A stretch of 64,000 nt of DNA, from positions 1 through 64,000 of the forward strand of contig JACRHS010000020.1 in assembly GCA_016217595.1 (NCBI GenBank). The letters are read 5' to 3'. The position numbers were made by a program, and so were the translations under genes. This DNA is from Opitutia bacterium (lineage in GTDB: Bacteria; Verrucomicrobiota; Verrucomicrobiia; Opitutales; Opitutaceae). Under the pieces are notes generated by a model. It saw only the letters and a program-made list of their open reading frames with translations, was not told where the DNA came from and ran no database searches. This document shows positions 26,469-33,976 of the stretch, one piece after another (the stretch's first letter is position 1; each line of letters begins with the position of its first letter).

Positions 26469-28083
26469 GCGCGTGGGGATCGCCGTCGTCGAGCACGAGG
26501 TTTTCCGGCCACGCCATCTCCACTCCGCGCGCGGTCAAACGCGTCTGCACCGCTTGCACGCGGTCCGGTTGCGCGGCGACAGTTTGCGGCGTGACGCTCT
26601 CGCCCAGACAGTACGCGGCCAGCGTGGCGGCGGCTTCGCCGATGTTCCACTCGACCGGATGCAACCGGTAGCAGCCGTTGGTGAGATGCGTCGTGCCGAT
26701 ATTTTTCGCGGCCGGCAGGAGGTTCTCCACCGCCACCGGCACGAGCGCGCCGAGCGGGATGCGGAACGGCAGCGACGGCACATCGATGTAGTTGTCGCCA
26801 CCCGTCGTGGGATGCAGATCAATCCGGTAATAGCCGATGCCAACAGAATCTTCGTAGCGCTCCGCCAGACAGTCGCCGGGACGATATTTCGCCGACACGT
26901 CCTGCTCGCGAATCGTCTTCACCGCGCGAATGCGGCGCGACTCGCGGATGTACGGCGCCATCGCGAGGCCGTCAGTCGTGCCGGTGATATCGCCGCGGAG
27001 CCGCAAGCCGGGCCAGCCGGTGCCGCCATCCGGACGCGGTGCCGCGGTTTGCAACCAGTACACCATCGACCGGCTCAGATCCCGCGCCGCGGCGAGATGC
27101 CGCTGCTTCTCCTCGCGACCACAGGTGAGGATATTGCCTTCCATGTAGTCGATCATGGGCCAGTTCACGAGGCACAGATCGCTCGGGAAAAAACCGTCCT
27201 GAAATTGCGCGCGGTCGACGATCCGTCGAAACGCCCACAAGCCGGAAAACAGTCCCGGCTTCTCGCGGTGCGGCTCGAAACGGTAGCGCATGCGCTCCAT
27301 CGTGCGCGGGTTCAGCCCGTCCCAACCGAGCAGCGGGCCCGGCCACGGCGGCGTGAGCTTCGGCACGTAGCGACACCAGAAATCGTAGTTGGCCGGCGGC
27401 GCCGCGGGCGCTTCGCGACCGGGGGTTTCATCGAGTACGAAGCACACCGACAACGCCTGCACGTTGTCCGGACGCGCCACCTCGGACGCACTCGGCTCAC
27501 CGGTATCGGCGCGCGATTCGCTGCCGGTCACATGGGCTATTTCGCCCAATGGCAGCAGGTCGCCGTTCTCCGTCGCATCGAGGAAAAAGCGGCCGCACAG
27601 ACGCCGTTGCGCACCCGTGCCCAGATCTTCCACCACGACCGCCGACAGCCGGGCCACGCCCTCGCGTTCGACGGCGCGAGGCTCATGACGCAGCAGCAGC
27701 CGCAGGCGTCCGGATGACAAATGAGGCGCGAGCAAACTCTCGAAAACCGCCAACGCCACGCGCGGCTCGTGACACAGCGGCGACACCCAGCCATTGCCGG
27801 GATTGAGCCGCGGATCGTCGCGCATCTCGGGGCGCAGCGGATAATGCCGCCGGTAGTACGCGCGCACCGCCTCGCGATAACGCCGGTAACTCGCCGTGCA
27901 GCCAAAGCGCTCGATCCAGCCATGCTCGTCCGGCGGCACGGCCTGCGACGTGAACTGGCCGCCAATCCAGGCGAACTCCTCGGTCATCACCACCGAGTGG
28001 CCATTTTCGAGCAACGTCAGTGCCGCGGCGCAACCGCCGACTCCGCCACCGACCACGACCACATCTGCACGCAGCGTTTCCAT
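26449..28083 (-). CDS. FAD-dependent oxidoreductase
   Basis: 544 residues. The N-terminal Rossmann motif VVVVGGGVGGCAAALTL (GGGVGG at 12-17) binds the FAD ADP part, followed by GGQFTSQ and, mid-protein, RFFLDATENGDLLPL, a pattern seen in the FAD_oxidored (PF12831) group. C-terminal parts LLPAAKNIGTTHLTNGCYRLHPVEWNIGE complete the flavin site. Such enzymes oxidise or reduce sugar-like or organic acids in catabolic clusters. The substrate is unknown. It lies between an HpcH/HpaI aldolase (12 bases away) and the Kelch protein it overlaps, in one minus-strand operon starting at 28950. Confidence 0.8.
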   Translation of the reverse strand: METLRADVVVVGGGVGGCAAALTLLENGHSVVMTEEFAWIGGQFTSQAVPPDEHGWIERFGCTASYRRYREAVRAYYRRHYPLRPEMRDDPRLNPGNGWVSPLCHEPRVALAVFESLLAPHLSSGRLRLLLRHEPRAVEREGVARLSAVVVEDLGTGAQRRLCGRFFLDATENGDLLPLGEIAHVTGSESRADTGEPSASEVARPDNVQALSVCFVLDETPGREAPAAPPANYDFWCRYVPKLTPPWPGPLLGWDGLNPRTMERMRYRFEPHREKPGLFSGLWAFRRIVDRAQFQDGFFPSDLCLVNWPMIDYMEGNILTCGREEKQRHLAAARDLSRSMVYWLQTAAPRPDGGTGWPGLRLRGDITGTTDGLAMAPYIRESRRIRAVKTIREQDVSAKYRPGDCLAERYEDSVGIGYYRIDLHPTTGGDNYIDVPSLPFRIPLGALVPVAVENLLPAAKNIGTTHLTNGCYRLHPVEWNIGEAAATLAAYCLGESVTPQTVAAQPDRVQAVQTRLTARGVEMAWPENLVLDDGDPHAHARPSR

Positions 28084-28095
28084 GATATGGCTTGC

Positions 28096-28950
28096 TCAGG
28101 AATAATTCGACACCGGTACAGGCGCGACAGCGGGCACCGCCGCAGGCACCACCATCGTCTTCGCCAGCTCGCGCAGACCCAGGGTCATCACCTTGACATC
28201 GCCGCCCGGGCAGAGGAACTGCGCTCCGAGCTGCACCGCCCGGCCGAATTGCGCCGGCCCGACTGCCACCGTGCCCCAGAACTTGCCGGCCGCGCGCGCG
28301 GCATCGGCCACCTTGCGCATCGCCTCCACCACCGCGGGGTGCTCGAACTGGCCCGGCAAACCGATGCTGACCGAGTAATCGCCCGGTCCGAAAAATAGTC
28401 CGTCCACACCCGGCACGGCGGCGATGGCCGCGGCTTCAGCGACCGCGCTCGCGTGCTCGATCTGACACAGGATCATCGTCTGCGTGTTCTGGTGGCGCAT
28501 GTACTCGATGGCGGGGTACGCCCCGTAACCGCTGTCAATGTTGCCCCCGTTCCAACCGCGCTGGCCGACCGCCTCGCCCGCGACCGGCTGGGGATTTTTG
28601 AACTTGGTCCACTCGACAATCTGGCGCGCCTCAGCGGCATCGGCCACCATGGAACACATCAGGCCGCCCACGCCGGTTTCCAGCGTGCGCATCGCGACCT
28701 GATAGTCGGACACCTTCAGCCGCGCGATCGTCGTGATCGGATGGGCCTGGGCCACGAGCTGCATCGCCGCGAGGTCGCGCGTCGCGATGTCGTAGTGTTC
28801 CAGATCAAACCAGATCGCATCGAAGAGCCCGGAGCGGCCGACGAAGTCCACATGGCGCGGGCTGGAGAAGTTGCCCGTGACGTAGACACGGACGATTTCG
28901 CCCGCACGGATTTTGGCCAGGGCCCGGTTGGGAAGCAGCGGCGCACTCAT
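28096..28950 (-). CDS. HpcH/HpaI-family aldolase
   Basis: 284 residues from ATG 28950, chosen because AAGGAGGT ends 3 bases before it. The class II pyruvate-aldolase signatures are visible: FDAIWFDLEHYDI near residue 43, a metal-binding Glu in ILCQIEHASAV, and GVDGLFFGPGDYSVSIGLPG with the metal-binding Asp. Related enzymes cleave 2-keto-3-deoxy sugar acids or 4-hydroxy-2-oxo acids to pyruvate and an aldehyde. It heads the operon with the FAD oxidoreductase and Kelch protein, and is divergent from the GntR/LacI regulator at 29189 with a perfect operator between them. Its substrate may be a sialic acid breakdown or oxidation product. Confidence 0.82.
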   Translation of the reverse strand: MSAPLLPNRALAKIRAGEIVRVYVTGNFSSPRHVDFVGRSGLFDAIWFDLEHYDIATRDLAAMQLVAQAHPITTIARLKVSDYQVAMRTLETGVGGLMCSMVADAAEARQIVEWTKFKNPQPVAGEAVGQRGWNGGNIDSGYGAYPAIEYMRHQNTQTMILCQIEHASAVAEAAAIAAVPGVDGLFFGPGDYSVSIGLPGQFEHPAVVEAMRKVADAARAAGKFWGTVAVGPAQFGRAVQLGAQFLCPGGDVKVMTLGLRELAKTMVVPAAVPAVAPVPVSNYS

Positions 28951-29108
28951 GCGACCTCCTTCCGACAAAGGACGGACCGGCGACCGCGCCAGACAATTGC
29001 ACCGGTGGCAACCGCCGGCTCGCTATGGGAAAACGAAGGTAAGTGCATGGGTTGTGTTGATGGCGACAAGCGAATGCCCGGCGCTTGCGTCAGACAATGT
29101 CGTTGGCA

Positions 29109-29127
29109 TGGTCTCCCCAGGAGACCA
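29109..29127. promoter_or_regulatory. perfect operator palindrome in regulator/aldolase gap
   Basis: TGGTCTCCCCAGGAGACCA: 8-bp perfect arms around a 3-base centre. It lies in the 238-base divergent gap between the aldolase (start 28950) and the regulator at 29189, as expected for an autoregulated operator. Confidence 0.75.
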
Positions 29128-29188
29128 CTGACCCGCGCTTTCCGTCTGCGCGTGTTAATTGCAATTTCCACCCAGTTCCCTTTCCCCG

Positions 29189-30295
29189 ATGCCCACGACC
29201 TACCGATCGATCAGCGCACAAGTGGCCGCCGCATTGCGCGAGGGCATGACCACCGGAGTGTGGCCCAGCGTCCTTCCCGGCGAACGCACCCTGGCCGAGC
29301 GCCTCAACGTCAGCCGCAAAACCGTGCGGCGCGCGCTCGCCATCCTGCGCCATGAAGGCCTGATCCGGACCGAGCGCAGCCGCGCCAGTGTTCGCACGCG
29401 CGCCACCCCGCGGCCGGAGCCGCCCCGGAAAGTCGCGCTGCTGCTCCCCACGCCGCTCGAAGGCGCCCGTCCGTTCACCGTACTGTGGGTCAACCGCCTG
29501 ATGTCGCTCCTGCACGAATCCGGCCTGCAACTGGAGGTGGTGTCAGGGGAAAAATATTTTGGCGCCCGGGCCGGTTTGTCGCTCCGCCGGCTGGTGGCGG
29601 AACACGAGGCACGCTGCTGGATTCTGGCCCGCTCGCACCGCGCGCTCCAACAATGGTTCGCAGTGAACAACATCCCCGCCGTGGTGGCGGGCTCGACCCA
29701 CACCGGCATCGATCTGCCCAGCGTCGACATCGATCACCGCGCGCTGTGCCGCCACGCCGCCACGGCGTTCCTGCGGCACGGGCATTGCCGCCTGGCGCTC
29801 TTCCTCGAAAAAGCCGGCCACGGCGGCGATGACGACAGCGAACGCGGCTTCAAGGAAGGACTCGCCGGTGACGCCCGGGCCGCGAGCCCGCTGATCTGCC
29901 GCCCCGACAAGAGCGCCGCGGCGGTGATTCATGAATTGCGACGCCTGCAGGCGCTCGCCGCGCCCCCGACCGGCTATCTGCTCTCGAACTCGTTTTCCTA
30001 CCTGACGGTGCTCAGCTACCTCGCGTTCGAGGGCCTGCGGGTGCCGCGCGATGTGTCGCTGATCTCGCGCGACGAAGAGCCGTTCCTCTCGCATCTGCAC
30101 CCCATGCCCACGCGCTACGCCATCGCACCGGCGAAGTTTGCCGCAGCCCTGCATCAGACGATCCAACGCGTGCTGGAACGCGACGTCGCACCCGGCCACG
30201 CCGTGCGCATCATGCCGGATTTCGTCAAAGGCGACTCGCTCGCCCGACCCAGCGCCGCTGAGTCCGGCCGCGTGACCAGCACACCGCCTTTGTAA
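29189..30295 (+). CDS. GntR/LacI hybrid transcriptional regulator
   Basis: 368 residues. The N-terminal winged helix (about 5-70) includes ALREGMTTGVWPSVLPGERT, LAERLNVSRKTVRRALAIL and EGLIRTERSR. A LacI-type sensor domain follows (KVALLLPTPLEG, GHCRLALFLE, TGYLLSNSFSYLTV, DVSLISRDEEPFLSHL). It is a full-length homologue of the regulator at 21495. A perfect 19-bp palindrome lies 61 bases before its start, and related palindromes stand before several sialidase and TonB genes, so this is the best candidate for the regulon's DNA-binding protein. It is probably a repressor released by a sugar ligand. Confidence 0.85.
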   Translation: MPTTYRSISAQVAAALREGMTTGVWPSVLPGERTLAERLNVSRKTVRRALAILRHEGLIRTERSRASVRTRATPRPEPPRKVALLLPTPLEGARPFTVLWVNRLMSLLHESGLQLEVVSGEKYFGARAGLSLRRLVAEHEARCWILARSHRALQQWFAVNNIPAVVAGSTHTGIDLPSVDIDHRALCRHAATAFLRHGHCRLALFLEKAGHGGDDDSERGFKEGLAGDARAASPLICRPDKSAAAVIHELRRLQALAAPPTGYLLSNSFSYLTVLSYLAFEGLRVPRDVSLISRDEEPFLSHLHPMPTRYAIAPAKFAAALHQTIQRVLERDVAPGHAVRIMPDFVKGDSLARPSAAESGRVTSTPPL

Positions 30296-30398
30296 CCGCG
30301 ATACGGTCAGACACGCTGCCTGAGATCGCAGGTTCGGACCTACCCACGACGACGCACCATTCCGGCCGCGGCTTAAAGCCACGCAGGCGAAAACGCGT

Positions 30399-30417
30399 TG
30401 GTTCCCCCCGGGGACCA
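30399..30417. promoter_or_regulatory. operator palindrome upstream of TonB receptor
   Basis: TGGTTCCCCCCGGGGACCA: 8-bp arms with a single mismatch around a CCC centre, extended by a flanking T/A pair. It sits 76 bases before the receptor start at 30494. Confidence 0.7.
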
Positions 30418-30493
30418 ATGCGATGCCATTGGCATGCACCCGGCCGGACGAATCCTAAAGACTGATACCCAGCAACCCTAACCTCCATTCACC

Positions 30494-32902
30494 ATGCCTA
30501 TAATGTCGGTCCCATCTTTTCGCACAGTCGGCCGCGGTCGATTGCTTGCCTTTTATCTCTGCGTCGCCGCCGCCGCGGCCCAGACAGCCAAGCCCGGCTC
30601 TGACCAAACCACCCCGGCGCAACCAGCGTCCGCAAGCGAGGAAACTGTGGTTTTGTCGCCCTTCCAGATCAGCGGCAAACGCGATCGCGGGTACGGCGTC
30701 ACCACGTCGCTTGGCGCTTCGCGCATCGCCCTTCCGGTCACCGATATTCCGGTGTCGGTCGTCAGTATCAACGAGCAGTTCTTCCTGGATCGCGGCGCGG
30801 TCGATGCGATGGAGGTGCTGCCCTTCGTGTCGGGCGTACAACAGGGCGCCGACGGTTCACCGGGACAGGAAGGCTTTTCGCTGCGCGGATTCAGCATGTC
30901 CGGCATCCGCGTGCGCGACGGTTTGCCCGAGAGCGTCGAGGGCGCGGATTATCCGTTCGACGATGCCTCGGCCTACGAGCGCCTGGAGATCATCAAGGGG
31001 CCGGCGGGCACCTTGTACGGCACGACCAGCATGGGCGGCGTGGTGAACAAAATCAGCAAATGGCCGAAGTTCGCACCGCAGACCAAAGTGGAATTGCAGG
31101 CTCAGTCCTACGACGAATTCGTGCGCGCCATGGTCGATTCGACCGGACCGATCGGCAAAAACACTGCGTACCGGCTCGTGTTGTCGTCGCGCACGGGCAA
31201 GCGCTACTTTGACGAAAAGGACGCCCCCAACGACTTCACCAACCTGCTGCTCGCCCTCACGCATCGCATCGGCGCCGACCGGGGGGGCCGGATCTGGGCG
31301 CGGGCGCAATACCTCCACTTTGAGTTGGACCGGGAAAGCGGCCCGCAATACCCGACCGGGTTTCTAAATCCCGCGAACCCGACGGCGGCGCCTGTGCTCC
31401 GCAACCCGAAATTCCCCATCGCGATCAACGCGAATCTGGAGCCGGAGGACGATGTCTCCATTGGCAACATCTACAGTTACGAGGGCGGCTATGAACAAAC
31501 CTGGGCCGGTCCATTCGGCGGCAATTGGACGCTCCGCCTCGTCGGCCGCTACAGCCTGGGCAAAGGCGACAAATCACCCTCCTATGCGCTCACCCGGCCG
31601 GTTCCAACCGATGCCAGCGGAACGATCGTGAAATACACCAGCGCCACCGGCACGCTCGTCAACGGCGACTCGCGATTCATCGCCGCTGACGATCCCCGCG
31701 TGGCCGACTGGCGCGCCACGATGACGGCGCGCGAATTTTCCGGTTATAAAAAGAACAGCGGCAGCTTCCTCGATCTCGTCGGCGATTTCCAAACCGGACC
31801 AATGAAGCACAAAATGGTGATCAACGCGCAGCTGGACAAAGCCGTGGCCGAGCGCGCCTTTTTCTTCTGGGCGGTGCCGAATCCGGCCAACACCACGGCC
31901 GTCGCCAATTCCTTCTCCATGGTGCGCCCGGACTTTTCGCGCTTCAGCCTGACGAACGTGAAGGCCACCGTGCCCACGCAATTCAACGCCTTCAACGGGC
32001 ACTCGGAATCGAACGGCTTCGCCTCCGGCTTTCAGGACAACATCAGCGTGTTCGGCGAGCGCGTGATCGGCGTGGTCGGCGCCCGCTACGACAACGTCCA
32101 GACCACCAGTTTCAGTTTCGACAGCGCGCAAAGCATCGCACAGCGGAAGTTCATCAAGAGCCCGACCACCACCAGCACAGTCGATAATCAGGAATGGACT
32201 TTCCGCTACGGTCTCGTGGGCAAACCCTGGCCGGGCGTGAGCGTGTTCAGCCAGATCGGACAAACCTACATCCCCGTAAACACCCTCAACGCCCGCGGCA
32301 CGAAATACCCCAACCGCCAGGGCGAGATCAAGGAGGCAGGCGTGAAACTCGAGCTCTTCGGTGCGCGGCTCGTCACGACCGCCTCGGTTTTCGACATGCA
32401 GCTGACGAACGTGCTCATCTCCGTGCCCAACCCGCCGGAGCTCGGCGGCGGTCTCGTCCAAGTCCCCGCCGGCACGCAAAAGACCAAAGGCTTCGAGATG
32501 GACGTCGCCTACGAACCGGTGGAAGGGCTGAATCTCTCGCTCGCCTACAGCAAGCTCACCTCGACGAATGAGCTCGGCCAAAGCTTCCGCGGCGTGCCAA
32601 TCGACGCCGCCTGGTCGATGCTGGCGAAATATCGTTTTCGCCAGGACGCATTGCGGGGCTGTTTCGTCGGCGCCAGCTGGCGGCACACCGGCAAGCAGGC
32701 GGGCGATGCCACCGACACGTTCTACCTGGACAACGCCGACGTCTTCGACGGGTTCATCGGCTACGGACGGCAGCGCTGGAATGTGCAGCTAAACTTCCTG
32801 AATCTGCTCAACACCGACGATCCCATCACAACGGTGGGCGACACCGCCGTGTTTCGCGCATTGCCCCGCTCTTACCGCGTGACGTTCCGCTACACGTTCT
32901 GA
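30494..32902 (+). CDS. TonB-dependent receptor (siderophore-receptor-like subgroup)
   Basis: 802 residues; ATG 30494 and ATG 30503 are both usable. A short signal segment (LLAFYLCVAAAAAQ) is followed by a TonB-box-like ETVVLSPFQISGK, a plug domain (about 65-200) with FVSGVQQGADGS, GFSLRGFSMSGIRVRDG and RLEIIKGPAGTLYGTTSMGGVVNKIS, and a beta-barrel ending in YRVTFRYTF. It is shorter than the other receptors here and lacks the carboxypeptidase-like domain, resembling FhuE/FecA-type proteins. An operator 76 bases upstream suggests it is part of the sialic acid regulon, so the ligand may be a glycan rather than iron. It is followed by a hairpin at 32949. Confidence 0.88.
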   Translation: MPIMSVPSFRTVGRGRLLAFYLCVAAAAAQTAKPGSDQTTPAQPASASEETVVLSPFQISGKRDRGYGVTTSLGASRIALPVTDIPVSVVSINEQFFLDRGAVDAMEVLPFVSGVQQGADGSPGQEGFSLRGFSMSGIRVRDGLPESVEGADYPFDDASAYERLEIIKGPAGTLYGTTSMGGVVNKISKWPKFAPQTKVELQAQSYDEFVRAMVDSTGPIGKNTAYRLVLSSRTGKRYFDEKDAPNDFTNLLLALTHRIGADRGGRIWARAQYLHFELDRESGPQYPTGFLNPANPTAAPVLRNPKFPIAINANLEPEDDVSIGNIYSYEGGYEQTWAGPFGGNWTLRLVGRYSLGKGDKSPSYALTRPVPTDASGTIVKYTSATGTLVNGDSRFIAADDPRVADWRATMTAREFSGYKKNSGSFLDLVGDFQTGPMKHKMVINAQLDKAVAERAFFFWAVPNPANTTAVANSFSMVRPDFSRFSLTNVKATVPTQFNAFNGHSESNGFASGFQDNISVFGERVIGVVGARYDNVQTTSFSFDSAQSIAQRKFIKSPTTTSTVDNQEWTFRYGLVGKPWPGVSVFSQIGQTYIPVNTLNARGTKYPNRQGEIKEAGVKLELFGARLVTTASVFDMQLTNVLISVPNPPELGGGLVQVPAGTQKTKGFEMDVAYEPVEGLNLSLAYSKLTSTNELGQSFRGVPIDAAWSMLAKYRFRQDALRGCFVGASWRHTGKQAGDATDTFYLDNADVFDGFIGYGRQRWNVQLNFLNLLNTDDPITTVGDTAVFRALPRSYRVTFRYTF

Positions 32903-32948
32903 GCCGAGCACAAGGCATTCTCTCTCCCGCTGCATCCTCGGAAATCCA

Positions 32949-32976
32949 GCTGCGACGCCCTCGTCGGCGTCGCAGC
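32949..32976. terminator. terminator-like hairpin between convergent genes
   Basis: 11-bp perfect stem GCTGCGACGCC (32949-32959) / GGCGTCGCAGC (32966-32976) with a 6-base loop, between the TonB stop (32902) and the convergent hydrolase end (33057). No T run follows, so termination is inferred. Confidence 0.45.
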
Positions 32977-33056
32977 ATGCGTGATCAAGTGCGGCGGGAG
33001 AGCAAGAGCCGGGCGCAGGCACCATCAACGCTGCGCCCGATGCAAAGCTGAATGCG

Positions 33057-33935
33057 TCACTCCAGCTTCCAACCCGCGAGCCAGGTGCGCAACAGATCGC
33101 GCCAGCGCGGGCTCACCTCGGCCGCGTAGGCAAACAGCCGGCCGTGACCGCCCCGCGGAAAGACATGCAGCTCCGCGGGGACTTTGATCGCCCAGCAGGC
33201 GCGGGCAAAAAGCAGGCTGTTCTCGACGCTCACTTCGGAATCATCGGCCGCGTGGAAAAGAAATGTCGGCGGCATGTCCGCCGTGACGTGCAACTCAGGT
33301 GATATTTCCTGCCGGGCTTCGCGCGAGGCCTCGGGTCCGAGCAAGCGGTTGAACGAACGCCCGTGCGCATACGGCGGCAGCGCCGAAATGACCGGATAGG
33401 CCAGGATCAACCGGTCCGGTCGCGCCGAGACCGTGGCGGCGAGATCGTCCGCCGGATCGCGATAGAAATCGGGACGCGTCGCCACGAGCGCCGCGAGATG
33501 GCCGCCCGCGCTGCCACCCATGAGCGCCAGATTGCGCGCGGGAATCTTCAACTCCGCCGCGCGTTGTCGCAGCAACCGGATCGCCCGCACAGCATCGGCG
33601 TAGGGCGCGGGATGCCGATGCGGCGCCACGCGGTAGTTCACCACCGCCGCCGTGTAGCCCAGGCTGCGGAAGTATTCGGCGAAAAGCCGCTCGTAGGGGC
33701 TCAATCCGCCATAGCCGCCACCGGGGCAGATGACGATGACAGCCGGCAACGCGGCCGCAGGAACAAACGGACGGTAGAGTTCGACCACCGGCCGCGGTCC
33801 TGTAGCCGGATTATTGGGACTGCCGTCCGGCCACAGCGGGAGAATCAGGGGCTTGACCGCCGCCGGCGTCTCCAGCTCGGTCGGCGCCGCGGGCTCAGCA
33901 GCGCGCCCGCCGAGCGCGAGCCCGGCGAGCGCCAT
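33057..33935 (-). CDS. alpha/beta-hydrolase, acetyl-esterase-like
   Basis: 292 residues. Carboxylesterase features are all visible: oxyanion-hole segment ICPGGGYGGLSPYE, nucleophile elbow LMGGSAGGHLAAL (G-x-S-x-G-G), acid in FHAADDSEVSVENS and catalytic His in PRGGHGRLF. This pattern is that of the BD-FAE/acetyl-xylan-esterase-like group. The frame stays open upstream of ATG 33935 through an Arg-rich, hydrophobic stretch, so a longer form with a signal peptide and a non-ATG start is possible. It follows the TonB receptor on the same strand after 41 bases. Removal of acetyl groups from glycan substrates is likely, possibly sialate O-acetyl groups. Confidence 0.8.
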   Translation of the reverse strand: MALAGLALGGRAAEPAAPTELETPAAVKPLILPLWPDGSPNNPATGPRPVVELYRPFVPAAALPAVIVICPGGGYGGLSPYERLFAEYFRSLGYTAAVVNYRVAPHRHPAPYADAVRAIRLLRQRAAELKIPARNLALMGGSAGGHLAALVATRPDFYRDPADDLAATVSARPDRLILAYPVISALPPYAHGRSFNRLLGPEASREARQEISPELHVTADMPPTFLFHAADDSEVSVENSLLFARACWAIKVPAELHVFPRGGHGRLFAYAAEVSPRWRDLLRTWLAGWKLE

Positions 33936-33976
33936 GGCGACACGGAGCGCGCGAACGAATCGCGCGCCCAGCCGCC

